From NCBI GenBank assembly GCA_034670265.1, contig JAXMNU010000003.1:248001-312000 (forward strand): a stretch of DNA of 64,000 nucleotides, given 5' to 3'. Made by a program: the position numbers and the translations under genes. Shown here in pieces: positions 1-8,696 of the stretch (position 1 is its first letter; the number at the start of each line of letters is the position of its first letter). Source of the stretch: Halomarinibacterium sp034670265 (lineage in GTDB: Bacteria > Bacteroidota > Bacteroidia > Flavobacteriales > Flavobacteriaceae). The notes below the pieces were generated by a model, which was not told where the DNA came from, made no database searches, and saw nothing but the letters and a program-made list of their open reading frames with translations.

Positions 1-3000
1 CTTGCTTATAAATTTGATATTTACGCCACAGAGCCTCTCTACAGAGCCGATGTATACGTAGATGCCATGACGGGTGAAATTCTTTTAGAGAATAAGAAAA
101 TTCACCACGCCAATGTGCCAGCTTCTGGTAATAGTTTATACAATGGTAACGTATCGTTCACCGCAGATAATGCTTCTGGTCCATATAGATTGCGACAAAC
201 TGCTGACGGAAATGGAATCCAAACGTATGACATGAACAATGGGACTAACTATAATAATGCATCAGATATAACAAGTGGATCCACATCGTTTAACCATCCA
301 ACGGGTGTACAAGCCCATTTTGGTGCCGAAAAAACACACCAATATTTCATGGGCAAGCACAATAGAAATTCCTATAATAATGCTGGAGCCATTATACGAT
401 CTTATGTTAGTTATTCAAATAACTATGTGAATGCTTTTTGGGATGGAAGCAGAATGACTTATGGAGATGGAGATGGAGTTAATTACGGGCCATTAGTTTC
501 ATTAGACATTGTAGGCCATGAGATAACACATGGGGTTACTGAATATTCTGCAAACTTGGTGTACAGTTATCAATCAGGTGCTTTAAATGAATCTTTCTCA
601 GATATTTTTGGAGAATCTATCGAAAACTATGCTTCAGGAAGTAACGACTGGCTTATGGGAGACCAAATTGGTGCAGGAGGAAGCGGTGGAGCATTACGCT
701 CTATGAGCAACCCAAATGCCTATGGTGATCCTGATACGTATTTAGGTACCAATTGGTATTCTGGTTCTGGAGATAATGGTGGAGTACACTATAATTCTGG
801 GGTTCAGAATTTCTGGTTTTACCTTTTAACAGTAGGTGGAAGTGGCACCAATGATAATGGGGCTAGTTATACTGTCGCAGGCATTGGAATGGACAAAGCA
901 GCAGCCATTGCATATAGAAACTTAGCAGTTTATCTAAGTACAAATTCTCAGTACAGCGATGCTAGAACAGGAGCAATTCAAGCTGCTGTGGATCTTTATG
1001 GCGCTGGAAGTGCCGAAGAAATTGCAACCACCAACGCATGGCATGCAGTTGGAGTGGGTGCTGCCTATGGAGGTGGCGGAGGCTCTTATTGTAATTCAGC
1101 AAGTACAAACGTAAATGATGAATATATAAGTAGAGTTCAGTTAAATACTATTGACAATGCTTCTGGAGCACAATTTTATTCAGATTTTACGAGCATATCA
1201 ACAAGCCTTACTAAAGGAAACGCGTATACAATAACAGTAACTCCTACTTGGACTGGAACGGTCTATGCTGAAGGATATGCTGTGTGGATTGATTATAATA
1301 ACGATATGGACTTTAACGATTCTGGGGAATTAGTTTGGTCTAAAGCTGCTTCAACCAATACACCCAATAGCGGGTCCTTTACAGTTCCAACTTCGGCTAC
1401 AGATGGAAATACAAGAATGCGTGTTTCTATGAAATACAATGGAATACCCACAGCATGCGAAACGTTTACCTATGGTGAAGTGGAGGATTATACTGTTGAC
1501 ATTGGAGGAACAGCTCCTGATACACAACCTCCAACAAATCCAACCAATCTTTCAGCATCTAATGTAACAAATACTACCGTAGATCTTTCTTGGAATGCCT
1601 CCACAGATAACGTAGGGGTAACAGGATATGAAGTTTTCTTAGGAGGGAGTAGTATTGGTAGTGTAACAGGAACCACTGCAAATGTAACAGGATTAACGGC
1701 AGGAACTTCTTATGCTTTTAATGTAAGAGCATTTGATGCCGCTGGAAATAATTCTGGATTAAGTAATACCGTAAATGTTACTACCACCGGCGGTGGCGGT
1801 GGCGGAGGATGTACAGGAGGAATTTCTTCATTCCCGTATGCCGAAAGCTTTGAAAGTGGATTAGGAGCATGGACTCAATCTACGGCAGATGATATTGATT
1901 GGACTCGAGATTCTGGAGGAACACCTTCAAGTAATACAGGACCTTCAACAGGATCTAATGGTTCTTGGTATATGTATGTGGAGGCGTCTTCTCCAAATTA
2001 CCCAAGCAAAAGAGCGATCTTAAATTCTCCTTGCTTTAATTTGAGTAGTGCATCCGCAGCTACATTTACTTTTAACTATCATATGTACGGAGCATCCGAT
2101 ATGGGGAGCATTGCCCTTGAAGTTAGTGACAATAATGGTTCATCTTGGGCAACTGTTTGGAGTGAAACAGGGAACAAGGGAAATACCTGGCTTACCGCTA
2201 ATATAGATTTATCTGCTTATGTAGGTGGAAGCGTTCAATTGCGATTTAATCGCCTAACGGGATCAACCTGGCAAGCTGATATCGCCATAGATTATGTTAG
2301 AATGACTACCGGAGGTGGCGGAGGTTCAGGATGTGCAGGCGGAGTTTCGCTACCTTATTCTGAAAGTTTTGAAAGCGGATTAGGAGCGTGGACTCAGTCT
2401 ACAGCAGACGATATTAATTGGACAAGAGATTCTGGAGGTACACCTTCAAGCAATACTGGGCCAAGTTCAGGTGCTTCAGGATCATGGTATATGTATGTAG
2501 AAGCTTCTTCGCCAAACTATCCAGATAAGCGAGCTATTTTAAATTCCCCTTGTTTTGATCTAAATTCAGCAGGTACGGCTACCTTTAACTTTAGTTACCA
2601 TATGTATGGTTCTAATAATATGGGAACTTTTGCACTTGAAGCAAGTGGAGATAATGGTGCTTCCTGGACAAGTGTTTGGAGTCAAACAGGGAATCAAGGT
2701 AATGCTTGGCGATCTGCTAGTGTGGATTTAACCTCATACGTAGGTGGAGGCGTTCAGCTTCGCTTTAATAGAGTTACGGGATCTACTTGGCAAGCAGATA
2801 TTGCCATAGATAATATCTCTGTGACAAGTACAACTGCAGTTCAAGGAATACTTGGAGATGAAGGTCAGCTTTCTGATTCGGAAAGTTTAATAACTATTTA
2901 TCCTAACCCTGTTAAAGGAAATGTGCTTAATGTAGAAGTTAGTAATGCAACGCCTACAAGCTACATTATTTCTAATGTATTAGGACAAATTATAATGAAA

Positions 3001-3108
3001 GGTGACTTTACCGATAGAATTGATGTTTCAATTTTGGAAAGCGGTATGTATTTGCTTCAAGTAAATACTGAAACAGAAAAATTTGTAGAACGATTTATTA
3101 AGGAATAA
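1..3108 (+). CDS. T9SS-secreted M4 (thermolysin-like) metalloprotease, 5' truncated
   Basis: The frame is open from base 1, so the true start lies outside the window; the first visible residues look like the end of an FTP/PepSY propeptide. Counting codons from base 1, the zinc site HEITH is at residues 173-177 and the third ligand is E197 in NESFSD, the HExxH-19-E spacing of M4 peptidases. A GGVHYNSG segment carries the expected catalytic His. After the catalytic domain come a GEVED domain (about 362-490), a fibronectin type III domain (about 500-590), a Gly-rich linker, two MAM-like modules (about 610-770 and 782-940) and a T9SS sorting domain starting at YPNPV and ending KFVERFIKE. It probably acts as a secreted or surface protease that degrades protein. 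The convergent hairpin after the stop ends the transcript. The family call is firm; the substrate is unknown. Confidence 0.95.
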   Translation, partial: LAYKFDIYATEPLYRADVYVDAMTGEILLENKKIHHANVPASGNSLYNGNVSFTADNASGPYRLRQTADGNGIQTYDMNNGTNYNNASDITSGSTSFNHPTGVQAHFGAEKTHQYFMGKHNRNSYNNAGAIIRSYVSYSNNYVNAFWDGSRMTYGDGDGVNYGPLVSLDIVGHEITHGVTEYSANLVYSYQSGALNESFSDIFGESIENYASGSNDWLMGDQIGAGGSGGALRSMSNPNAYGDPDTYLGTNWYSGSGDNGGVHYNSGVQNFWFYLLTVGGSGTNDNGASYTVAGIGMDKAAAIAYRNLAVYLSTNSQYSDARTGAIQAAVDLYGAGSAEEIATTNAWHAVGVGAAYGGGGGSYCNSASTNVNDEYISRVQLNTIDNASGAQFYSDFTSISTSLTKGNAYTITVTPTWTGTVYAEGYAVWIDYNNDMDFNDSGELVWSKAASTNTPNSGSFTVPTSATDGNTRMRVSMKYNGIPTACETFTYGEVEDYTVDIGGTAPDTQPPTNPTNLSASNVTNTTVDLSWNASTDNVGVTGYEVFLGGSSIGSVTGTTANVTGLTAGTSYAFNVRAFDAAGNNSGLSNTVNVTTTGGGGGGGCTGGISSFPYAESFESGLGAWTQSTADDIDWTRDSGGTPSSNTGPSTGSNGSWYMYVEASSPNYPSKRAILNSPCFNLSSASAATFTFNYHMYGASDMGSIALEVSDNNGSSWATVWSETGNKGNTWLTANIDLSAYVGGSVQLRFNRLTGSTWQADIAIDYVRMTTGGGGGSGCAGGVSLPYSESFESGLGAWTQSTADDINWTRDSGGTPSSNTGPSSGASGSWYMYVEASSPNYPDKRAILNSPCFDLNSAGTATFNFSYHMYGSNNMGTFALEASGDNGASWTSVWSQTGNQGNAWRSASVDLTSYVGGGVQLRFNRVTGSTWQADIAIDNISVTSTTAVQGILGDEGQLSDSESLITIYPNPVKGNVLNVEVSNATPTSYIISNVLGQIIMKGDFTDRIDVSILESGMYLLQVNTETEKFVERFIKE
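1837..2823 (+). repeat. Tandem duplication encoding two MAM-like modules
   Basis: Two copies offset by about 519 nt (173 codons) encode nearly identical modules, both reading ESFESGLGAWTQSTADDI and later STWQADIAID. Differences are mostly silent, which points to an old internal duplication under protein-level constraint. Each copy is preceded by a Gly-rich linker (GGT/GGC/GGA repeats near 1790-1808 and 2311-2328). Confidence 0.85.
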
Positions 3109-3129
3109 TAAAGTTTAGTTTTTTTGAAA

Positions 3130-3155
3130 AGCCTCGCTTTAAGCGAGGCTTTTTT
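3130..3155. terminator. Bidirectional intrinsic terminator
   Basis: Stem AGCCTCGC / GCGAGGCT (8 bp, 5-nt loop TTTAA) is followed by a T-run on the plus strand and preceded by AAAA, so it can also serve the convergent minus gene whose stop is at 3154-3156. Confidence 0.85.
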
Positions 3156-3867
3156 ATACTGTAAGAATTTCGTCATCTGAAAGTATTTCCTCATTCCGAA
3201 GCCTTAAAAAGATTTGAGCTACTGTGATAGTATCCTTTTCACAATATTGAATAATTCTATCCAAGTCTTTTTCTTCATAAAACACATCTCGCACTTGACT
3301 TCCGTCTATGTCATCCTTTGGAGAAGGAATTTCTAACACGTGCGCCATTAACTTTAAAGAAGTAAAGGTTTTATAGTCACCAAATTTCCATAGTTCGAGG
3401 GTATCAAGGTGTGGCACCTCCCAAGGTTTTTTCCCGAAGAGATTTAACTTAAAAGGAATGTCTATTTTATTTATAATCATTCTGCGTGCTATATAAGGAA
3501 AGTCAAATTCTTTACCGTTATGGGCACAAAGAACGTGTTGAGGTTTATTAAAATGGGTTTCCAATAATGTTTTGAAGTCTTTTAAAATTTTAATTTCTTC
3601 ACCGTAAAAACTGGTCACACGAAAATTTCGAATGTCACCTTTCATTTTAAAATAGCCTACGGAGATACAGATAATTTTACCAAATTCTGCCCAAATTCCA
3701 GCTCTGTCATAGAATTCTTCGGGGGTAAATTCATCTTTGCGTTGGTATTGTGTTTTTTGTTCCCAAAGCATTTTTGAAGTATCATCTAATTTGTTGAAAT
3801 CATCAAATAAGGGAACGGTCTCAATATCCAGAAACAGGATATGCTCCAAATTGATTCGGTGTAACAT
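3154..3867 (-). CDS. 3'-5' exonuclease, PolB-exonuclease-like (RNase H fold)
   Basis: A 237-residue DnaQ/RNase H-fold nuclease resembling the family described as 3'-5' exonuclease related to the PolB exonuclease domain. The Exo I motif DIET gives D14 and E16. Exo II is in AHNGKEFDFPYI (Asn and Asp). Exo III is YCEKDT near the C terminus. No polymerase domain follows, so it is a stand-alone nuclease, presumably cytosolic and acting in DNA repair or processing. It is the last gene of a minus-strand run (46 nt after the serine hydrolase) behind ogt, which fits a loose DNA-repair context. The exact substrate cannot be read from sequence. Confidence 0.88.
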   Translation of the reverse strand: MLHRINLEHILFLDIETVPLFDDFNKLDDTSKMLWEQKTQYQRKDEFTPEEFYDRAGIWAEFGKIICISVGYFKMKGDIRNFRVTSFYGEEIKILKDFKTLLETHFNKPQHVLCAHNGKEFDFPYIARRMIINKIDIPFKLNLFGKKPWEVPHLDTLELWKFGDYKTFTSLKLMAHVLEIPSPKDDIDGSQVRDVFYEEKDLDRIIQYCEKDTITVAQIFLRLRNEEILSDDEILTV

Positions 3868-3913
3868 AATTTGAAAATTTTAAAAAGGGGAGTTATGTAA
3901 AATTACAAATTTT

Positions 3914-5074
3914 CTACAAATTATTACTTTCGAGCATCTTGTAAGCTTCTTCAATATATACGGTAATATCTTGTGTAAACACCCCTATTCCTGCATCGGG
4001 ACTTTTTTGATGCCCCAAACGAACAATAATAATATTGTCATTTGGTTCAACTATCACATATTGACCCAAATGCCCTCGCATCATAAAAAAGCTTTTATTT
4101 TCTGTGTTATACAGCCACCAACCATAACCATATTGAGGACTTTCTGGAAATCTAGGTGTAATATTTTTTGCAACAAATGCAGAGTCTAATAATTGATTAC
4201 CATTCCATTTTCCGAAGTCTTTATACAACTTTCCAAATCGCGCAAAATCCTTAGCATTACTTGCAAGACAACAAAAACATTTTTCCATGCCTTCTGCTTC
4301 ACTATCTACTTGCCATAGGGCTTCATGTTCGGCTCCAAGCGGTTTCCAAAAGCTTTCGCTTAAATAGTTTGTGAGTGTTTTACCAGTGGCTTTTTCGATA
4401 ACCATGCCTAAAAGTTCTGTATCCCCACTTGCATATTTATAAGCTTTTCCTGGGGGTTCAATAACCTTTAACCCTTTTATAACATTCCGTAAATCATCAT
4501 CAAAATAGGCTCTTGTAGTTATTGAAAATGGCGAGTAATAGGCTTCATCCCAATTGGTTCCAGAGGCCATAGAAGACAAATCCCCAACTGTCATTTGCGC
4601 GGCTAATCCTTTACTAAATTCAGGGATAAAGTCACCCACAGGTTGGTCAAGATTTTTAATATGCCCATCCATAATGGCTTTTCCAAGCATAGCCGTTACC
4701 ATGCTTTTTACCATGGAAAAGGAGTTGGATTTAGTATTTTCACTATATCCATCATAATATTTTTCGAACCAAATACTATCATTTTTAATAATGAGGTAGG
4801 CAACGGTACCTAAATCTTTATTCCATTGAGATAATTTTTCAGTCGCTGAAACCGTATTATACGCATGATGCTCTGGCCAAGGTTGAGGTGTGCCATTTTC
4901 AACAGTTCGATTGTCAAATTTTTTGTAATCTTCAAGATAGGCAGTGGTGTGCCCTGTGAGATAGATGGTTCTTACTGCTTTTAAAAGATAGTCGGTATCT
5001 GTAATGTAGAGTGTAGCAACTAAAAGGACCATAATAATTGCGAACCATTTGAAGAATTTCTTAAGTATTTTCAT
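3914..5074 (-). CDS. Membrane-anchored serine hydrolase, beta-lactamase class C family
   Basis: 386 residues with one N-terminal membrane segment (about 10-25), so the enzyme probably faces the periplasm. The class C beta-lactamase/esterase fold is shown by SMVK (S120-K123, the SxxK nucleophile and general base), a YAS motif (214-216) in place of the usual YxN, and HLG near residue 335 replacing KTG, as in many esterase-like members. It may act on cell-wall peptides or esters; beta-lactamase activity should not be assumed. The gene starts 9 nt after the ogt stop, so the two are likely cotranscribed. Confidence 0.85.
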   Translation of the reverse strand: MKILKKFFKWFAIIMVLLVATLYITDTDYLLKAVRTIYLTGHTTAYLEDYKKFDNRTVENGTPQPWPEHHAYNTVSATEKLSQWNKDLGTVAYLIIKNDSIWFEKYYDGYSENTKSNSFSMVKSMVTAMLGKAIMDGHIKNLDQPVGDFIPEFSKGLAAQMTVGDLSSMASGTNWDEAYYSPFSITTRAYFDDDLRNVIKGLKVIEPPGKAYKYASGDTELLGMVIEKATGKTLTNYLSESFWKPLGAEHEALWQVDSEAEGMEKCFCCLASNAKDFARFGKLYKDFGKWNGNQLLDSAFVAKNITPRFPESPQYGYGWWLYNTENKSFFMMRGHLGQYVIVEPNDNIIIVRLGHQKSPDAGIGVFTQDITVYIEEAYKMLESNNL

Positions 5075-5083
5075 TGAATTAAT

Positions 5084-5554
5084 TTAGAAAAGTTCACCTT
5101 GTTTTACTGGGCTCTCGTGTTCTAAAAGCCATTTTTTTCGATGTAGTCCACCAGCATAACCTGTTAACGAGCCATCACTCCCAATGACTCTGTGGCAAGG
5201 AATAATAATGGCAATAGGGTTTTTCCCATTTGCTGAAGCAGCGGCTCTAATCACTTTTGGATCTCCCAATTTATTAGCCATTTCTTGATAGCTTGTTGTT
5301 TTGCCGAAAGGAATTTTCAACAATTGTTGCCACACTTTTTTCTGAAAATCGGTTCCTTTTGGGTTTAATTGAAGGTTAAATTGATTTCTTTTTCCTTCAA
5401 AATATTCGGCTAATTGGATTACAGCCTCTTTTAAATTATTCGGAATTTTTTCTGAAGCAATCTTGCTTTCCTGAAACACAACTTCAGAAATACCTATGTC
5501 ATCCCCATAAATGGAAAGGGAACCAATAGGGGTGTTGATAGAATATTGGTCCAT
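5084..5554 (-). CDS. ogt: Methylated-DNA--protein-cysteine S-methyltransferase
   Basis: 156 residues, the usual length for an Ogt/AGT suicide repair protein. It carries the acceptor motif IIIPCHRV with Cys120, followed by the SLTGYAGG binding loop and RKKWLLEHE tail typical of the family. It removes O6-alkyl groups from guanine by transferring them irreversibly to the cysteine. The ATG overlaps the stop of the upstream CNNM gene by one base (TAATG), indicating translational coupling. No Ada-like regulatory domain is fused. Confidence 0.95.
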   Translation of the reverse strand: MDQYSINTPIGSLSIYGDDIGISEVVFQESKIASEKIPNNLKEAVIQLAEYFEGKRNQFNLQLNPKGTDFQKKVWQQLLKIPFGKTTSYQEMANKLGDPKVIRAAASANGKNPIAIIIPCHRVIGSDGSLTGYAGGLHRKKWLLEHESPVKQGELF

Positions 5555-6642
5555 TATTCGGTATTATTATCAGATTGTAAATCTATACCCATTCTTTGCG
5601 CGCGTCTTTCCCAGTTTTTACGTGCAGCTGCCTGCATGTCTTCAATCGCATCGCTTTCGTCCATAATTTCCAATCCTAAAAGGGTCTCAATGATATCCTC
5701 CATCGTTACAACGCCAATAGTATTTCCAAAATCGTCTACCACAAGCGCTATGTGGTTTCTTTGTTGAATAAATTTATTGAAAAGCTCTGGGATAGGTTTT
5801 TGCGCTTCTACTACAGAAATCTCTCTTTTGATATCGGAAAGCGTTTTTTGTCCCTTATCCTCTACAATTTCTTCCAGAATATCATCTTTTAAAACGAAAC
5901 CTGTTATGTTATGGCTTTTTTCGTTATACACTGGAATCCGACTAAAACGTAGATTTTTGTGTGACTCGTGAAATGCCTCAAGTGTTACTGTCTCGTCTTC
6001 CATAGTAACCACTGGGAAGGGGGTCATCACGTCTTTGGCATAAATGCTTTTAAACACTAAAAGGTTTTTAATAACGGCGCCTTCGTTATCGTCAAAAACA
6101 CCTTCCTGTTCAGCCGTATCAGTTAGCGCAATAAATTCTTCACGGCTCATCGTACTAACATGGGCAGATTTACCAATGAGCTTGGTAACCTGAGTTAACA
6201 TCCAAAGGATACCAGTATATCTTAGGGGAAAAATCATGGCTTTCAAACCAATTGCAGTAAAGCTACCAAGGCTTTTCCAATAGGTAGCACCTATAGTTTT
6301 CGGAATAATTTCTGAAACAATTAAAATAAGCAAGGTCATTATTGCCGAAACAATCCCAACAATGTTTATTCCAAAAACTTCTATTTTATAGGGTAATTTC
6401 TCGGCCTGGACTCCAACTAAAATTGCACCCACAGTGTGTGCAATAGTATTTACTGTTAAAATAGCAATTAGTGGTTCATCAATATTTCTTTTAAGCTTTG
6501 CCAAACTAGTAGCATATGCTTTTCCTTCATGCTTTTTCATTTTAATAAAAGATGGGGTATAGCTTAACAAAGCTGCTTCTAAGATGGAACATAGAAATGA
6601 AAATGCAATGGATAGTACTGCGTAAATTATAAGCAGTGTCAT
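5554..6642 (-). CDS. CNNM/DUF21 and CBS-pair membrane protein (HlyC/CorC-type)
   Basis: 362 residues: an N-terminal DUF21/CNNM transmembrane domain (about 1-180, several hydrophobic helices) and a cytosolic CBS pair (about 195-325), ending in a charged tail. Relatives are implicated in Mg2+ or Co2+ efflux or homeostasis. The C-terminal CorC_HlyC domain of longer members is absent. First gene of the run CNNM-ogt-hydrolase-exonuclease, overlapping ogt by one base. A promoter-like pair lies just upstream (6659-6687). Confidence 0.9.
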   Translation of the reverse strand: MTLLIIYAVLSIAFSFLCSILEAALLSYTPSFIKMKKHEGKAYATSLAKLKRNIDEPLIAILTVNTIAHTVGAILVGVQAEKLPYKIEVFGINIVGIVSAIMTLLILIVSEIIPKTIGATYWKSLGSFTAIGLKAMIFPLRYTGILWMLTQVTKLIGKSAHVSTMSREEFIALTDTAEQEGVFDDNEGAVIKNLLVFKSIYAKDVMTPFPVVTMEDETVTLEAFHESHKNLRFSRIPVYNEKSHNITGFVLKDDILEEIVEDKGQKTLSDIKREISVVEAQKPIPELFNKFIQQRNHIALVVDDFGNTIGVVTMEDIIETLLGLEIMDESDAIEDMQAAARKNWERRAQRMGIDLQSDNNTE

Positions 6643-6658
6643 AAAGGCTAATTTTTCT

Positions 6659-6687
6659 TAAAGATACTAAAGTATGTTTGAAGCAAA
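6659..6687 (-). promoter_or_regulatory. Bacteroidota-type promoter of the CNNM-ogt run
   Basis: Read on the minus strand: TTTG (6687-6684), 17 nt, TATCTTTA (6666-6659), close to the Bacteroidota -33 TTG / -7 TAnnTTTG pattern and 17 nt before the ATG at 6642. Confidence 0.5.
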
Positions 6688-6718
6688 TTTCAAATACTAA
6701 AATACTTTATTTGAAATA

Positions 6719-6746
6719 AAAAAGGAGGCTTTTACACCTCCTTTTT
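6719..6746. terminator. Intrinsic terminator after the 156-residue unknown gene
   Basis: Stem AAAGGAGG / CCTCCTTT with an 8-nt loop; T-runs flank it on both strands. It lies 3 nt after the stop of the minus gene at 6747. Confidence 0.8.
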
Positions 6747-7217
6747 TTACGATGCCTTAAGTAAGGGCTTTATCATATTCTGCCATTTTTCGGCTTCCTT
6801 TAAACATTTATGTGGATCTGTAATAGGCGAATCATCTTCATCTTCTTGATAAAAAACAATCTCTTTTTTTGTAGTATTATTTGCAAGTTCAAGACCTACC
6901 CATTCCAGATGTTTACCGTGAGTTCTCAAGGTTTTTATTTTACAATCTGATTGAAGATTTAAATCAATTATTTCAAATTTTTCTGAAAGATGTTTTCTAC
7001 TACTGCAAACTAATTTCTTTTGCATTGGATCGATTCCTAAAATGAGGTCTCCATTTATTTCCAATTCGCTAAGGGTTATTTTATTTAATTCGCATAACTT
7101 TTGAATAGCCTTTCGAATTTTATTCTCTTTACGAGAGGTTTGTGTTATTAAATATAGTAATGGTAAAAAAGTAGCTGCTAAAAGTACAGCGCTAATAATT
7201 ATTGTGCTTGATTTCAT
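6747..7217 (-). CDS. Hypothetical membrane-anchored protein
   Basis: 156 residues. I do not recognise a family. A single N-terminal hydrophobic segment (about 6-24) is followed by a basic stretch (SRKENKIRK), which suggests an N-out or signal-anchor topology with a soluble domain of about 125 residues. It contains scattered Cys and an acidic stretch (QEDEDDSPITD). It is monocistronic between two hairpins: a 38-nt AT-rich inverted repeat upstream and an intrinsic terminator downstream. Coding status is supported by length, composition and the terminator directly after the stop. Confidence 0.7.
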   Translation of the reverse strand: MKSSTIIISAVLLAATFLPLLYLITQTSRKENKIRKAIQKLCELNKITLSELEINGDLILGIDPMQKKLVCSSRKHLSEKFEIIDLNLQSDCKIKTLRTHGKHLEWVGLELANNTTKKEIVFYQEDEDDSPITDPHKCLKEAEKWQNMIKPLLKAS

Positions 7218-7239
7218 TTTTATAAAGTATTGATAATTA

Positions 7240-7277
7240 GTATGTTTTATTTAAATTTTCTATTTAAACAAACATGC
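7240..7277. repeat. AT-rich inverted repeat between two small genes
   Basis: Arms TATGTTTTATTTAAAT (7241-7256) and ATTTAAACAAACATGC (7262-7277) pair with about three mismatches around a 5-nt loop. It lies between the stop of the gene at 7279 and the start of the gene at 7217; no clear U-run follows, so it could be an operator or a processed hairpin. Confidence 0.5.
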
Positions 7278-7278
7278 T

Positions 7279-7632
7279 TTACCAAAAAAAATGAAAGGGA
7301 AAAATTTGTTGTGAAAGAAGCTTTTTTAAGTTCTTTTTAAATATGAAATTGTCTTTATTTTCTGAAAGCTGGCTAACAAATGAAAGCCGATTAAACCGTG
7401 AATTATTTTCAGAAAAGAAATTGATTTTTGGATAGAAATTCTGCTCAAAAGGCTTAACCGTTCCAATTTCTTCAACAAAAAAGGCTTGATGATTTAATGG
7501 GACTTGAATGGAGCTCTTACTATCCTGAAAAGAATTTGTTGCTTCTTCAAGCGTTGGAAACGCAAAACTTTCTGAAGTCAAAAATATTGAAATCAGAAGT
7601 TGGAGAAATAAGAAGATACATGTTCTTTTCAC
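7279..7632 (-). CDS. Small secreted hypothetical protein
   Basis: About 117 residues from a GTG at 7632. I prefer this start to the in-frame ATG at 7662 because residues from VKRTCIFLFLQ onward form a clean signal peptide ending SESFAF, and because a TACATTTG -7-like box (7644-7637) lies between the two starts. The mature part is polar and rich in Asn, Phe and Ser with no motif I recognise; the end is basic (KKNLKKLL). It lies 34 nt behind hemB but probably has its own promoter. Function unknown; the coding call is moderate. Confidence 0.5.
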   Translation of the reverse strand: MKRTCIFLFLQLLISIFLTSESFAFPTLEEATNSFQDSKSSIQVPLNHQAFFVEEIGTVKPFEQNFYPKINFFSENNSRFNRLSFVSQLSENKDNFIFKKNLKKLLSQQIFPFHFFW

Positions 7633-7636
7633 ACAA

Positions 7637-7663
7637 CAAATGTATATGAATAGGAAACACAAA
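7637..7663 (-). promoter_or_regulatory. Promoter-like box before the small secreted gene
   Basis: On the minus strand TTTG (7663-7660), 15 nt, TACATTTG (7644-7637), 4 nt before the preferred GTG at 7632. Confidence 0.35.
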
Positions 7664-7696
7664 TTGATAAATTTTTGCTAATTTTTTAGTGGTGAA

Positions 7697-8686
7697 CTAG
7701 GAAATTAATTTCACCACATCTTTTGCAAAATACGAAGCAATAATATGTGCTCCCGCTCTTTTTATTGCAGTAATTTGCTCTAGCATCACCGCGTCATGAT
7801 CGAGCCAGCCTTTTTCTGCAGCTGCTTTTAGCATGGCGTACTCACCACTAACTTGATAAACGGCAACAGGGACTTCTACATGGTTTCTAATTTCCCGAAC
7901 AATATCGAGATAGCACAAACCAGGCTTTACCATGACAATATCGGCACCTTCGTCAATATCCATTTCAACTTCACGAATAGCTTCATCCCGATTGGCAGGG
8001 TCCATTTGATACGTTTTTTTGTCCTTCGGAATGTTTTTTTGATTAACAGGAGCACTGTCTAGCGCATCTCGGAATGGTCCATAAAATGCCGAAGCATATT
8101 TGGCACTATAACTCATAATTCCTGTATCGTAAAACCCTTCATCTTCCAAGGCTTCACGAATGGTTAGGATGCGCCCATCCATCATATCACTAGGTGCCAC
8201 AAAATCGGCTCCAGCTTTTGCATGTGAGAGGCTCATTTCAGCTAAAACTTCAGCAGTTTCATCATTTAAAATGACACCATTTTCAATGATTCCATCATGG
8301 CCGTAAATGGAATAGGGATCAAGCGCAACGTCTGTCATGACCAACATTTCGGGAACAGCATCTTTTACTGTTTTAATCGCTCTTTGCATCAATCCATTAG
8401 GATTTAGTGCTTCTTTCCCGCTATTATCTTTCAGATTATCGGGGACTTTTACAAAAAGGAGAACACTTTTTAAACCTAAACTCCACAATTCTTTCACCTC
8501 TTTTTGAAGTACATCCAAACTATATCGATAATAGTTAGGCATAGATGGAATTTCCTCCTTAATGCCTTTGCCTTCAACCACAAAAAGGGGAACCAAAAAG
8601 TCATTGGGAGTAATGATGGTTTCTCTTACAAGACTGCGAATGGCTTCGCTACTGCGTAATCTTCGGTTTCTATTTAATGGAAACAT
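7697..8686 (-). CDS. hemB: Delta-aminolevulinic acid dehydratase (porphobilinogen synthase)
   Basis: 329 residues, full family length. It condenses two 5-aminolevulinate molecules to porphobilinogen. The two Schiff-base lysines are visible in SYSAKYAS and IVMVKPG, and the PSDMMDGR motif is present. The zinc-type Cys cluster is replaced by DVALDPYSIYGHDG, the pattern of Mg2+-dependent, zinc-independent enzymes. Last core gene of the heme operon, 10 nt behind hemF. Confidence 0.97.
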   Translation of the reverse strand: MFPLNRNRRLRSSEAIRSLVRETIITPNDFLVPLFVVEGKGIKEEIPSMPNYYRYSLDVLQKEVKELWSLGLKSVLLFVKVPDNLKDNSGKEALNPNGLMQRAIKTVKDAVPEMLVMTDVALDPYSIYGHDGIIENGVILNDETAEVLAEMSLSHAKAGADFVAPSDMMDGRILTIREALEDEGFYDTGIMSYSAKYASAFYGPFRDALDSAPVNQKNIPKDKKTYQMDPANRDEAIREVEMDIDEGADIVMVKPGLCYLDIVREIRNHVEVPVAVYQVSGEYAMLKAAAEKGWLDHDAVMLEQITAIKRAGAHIIASYFAKDVVKLIS

Positions 8687-8696
8687 GTGTTTATTT

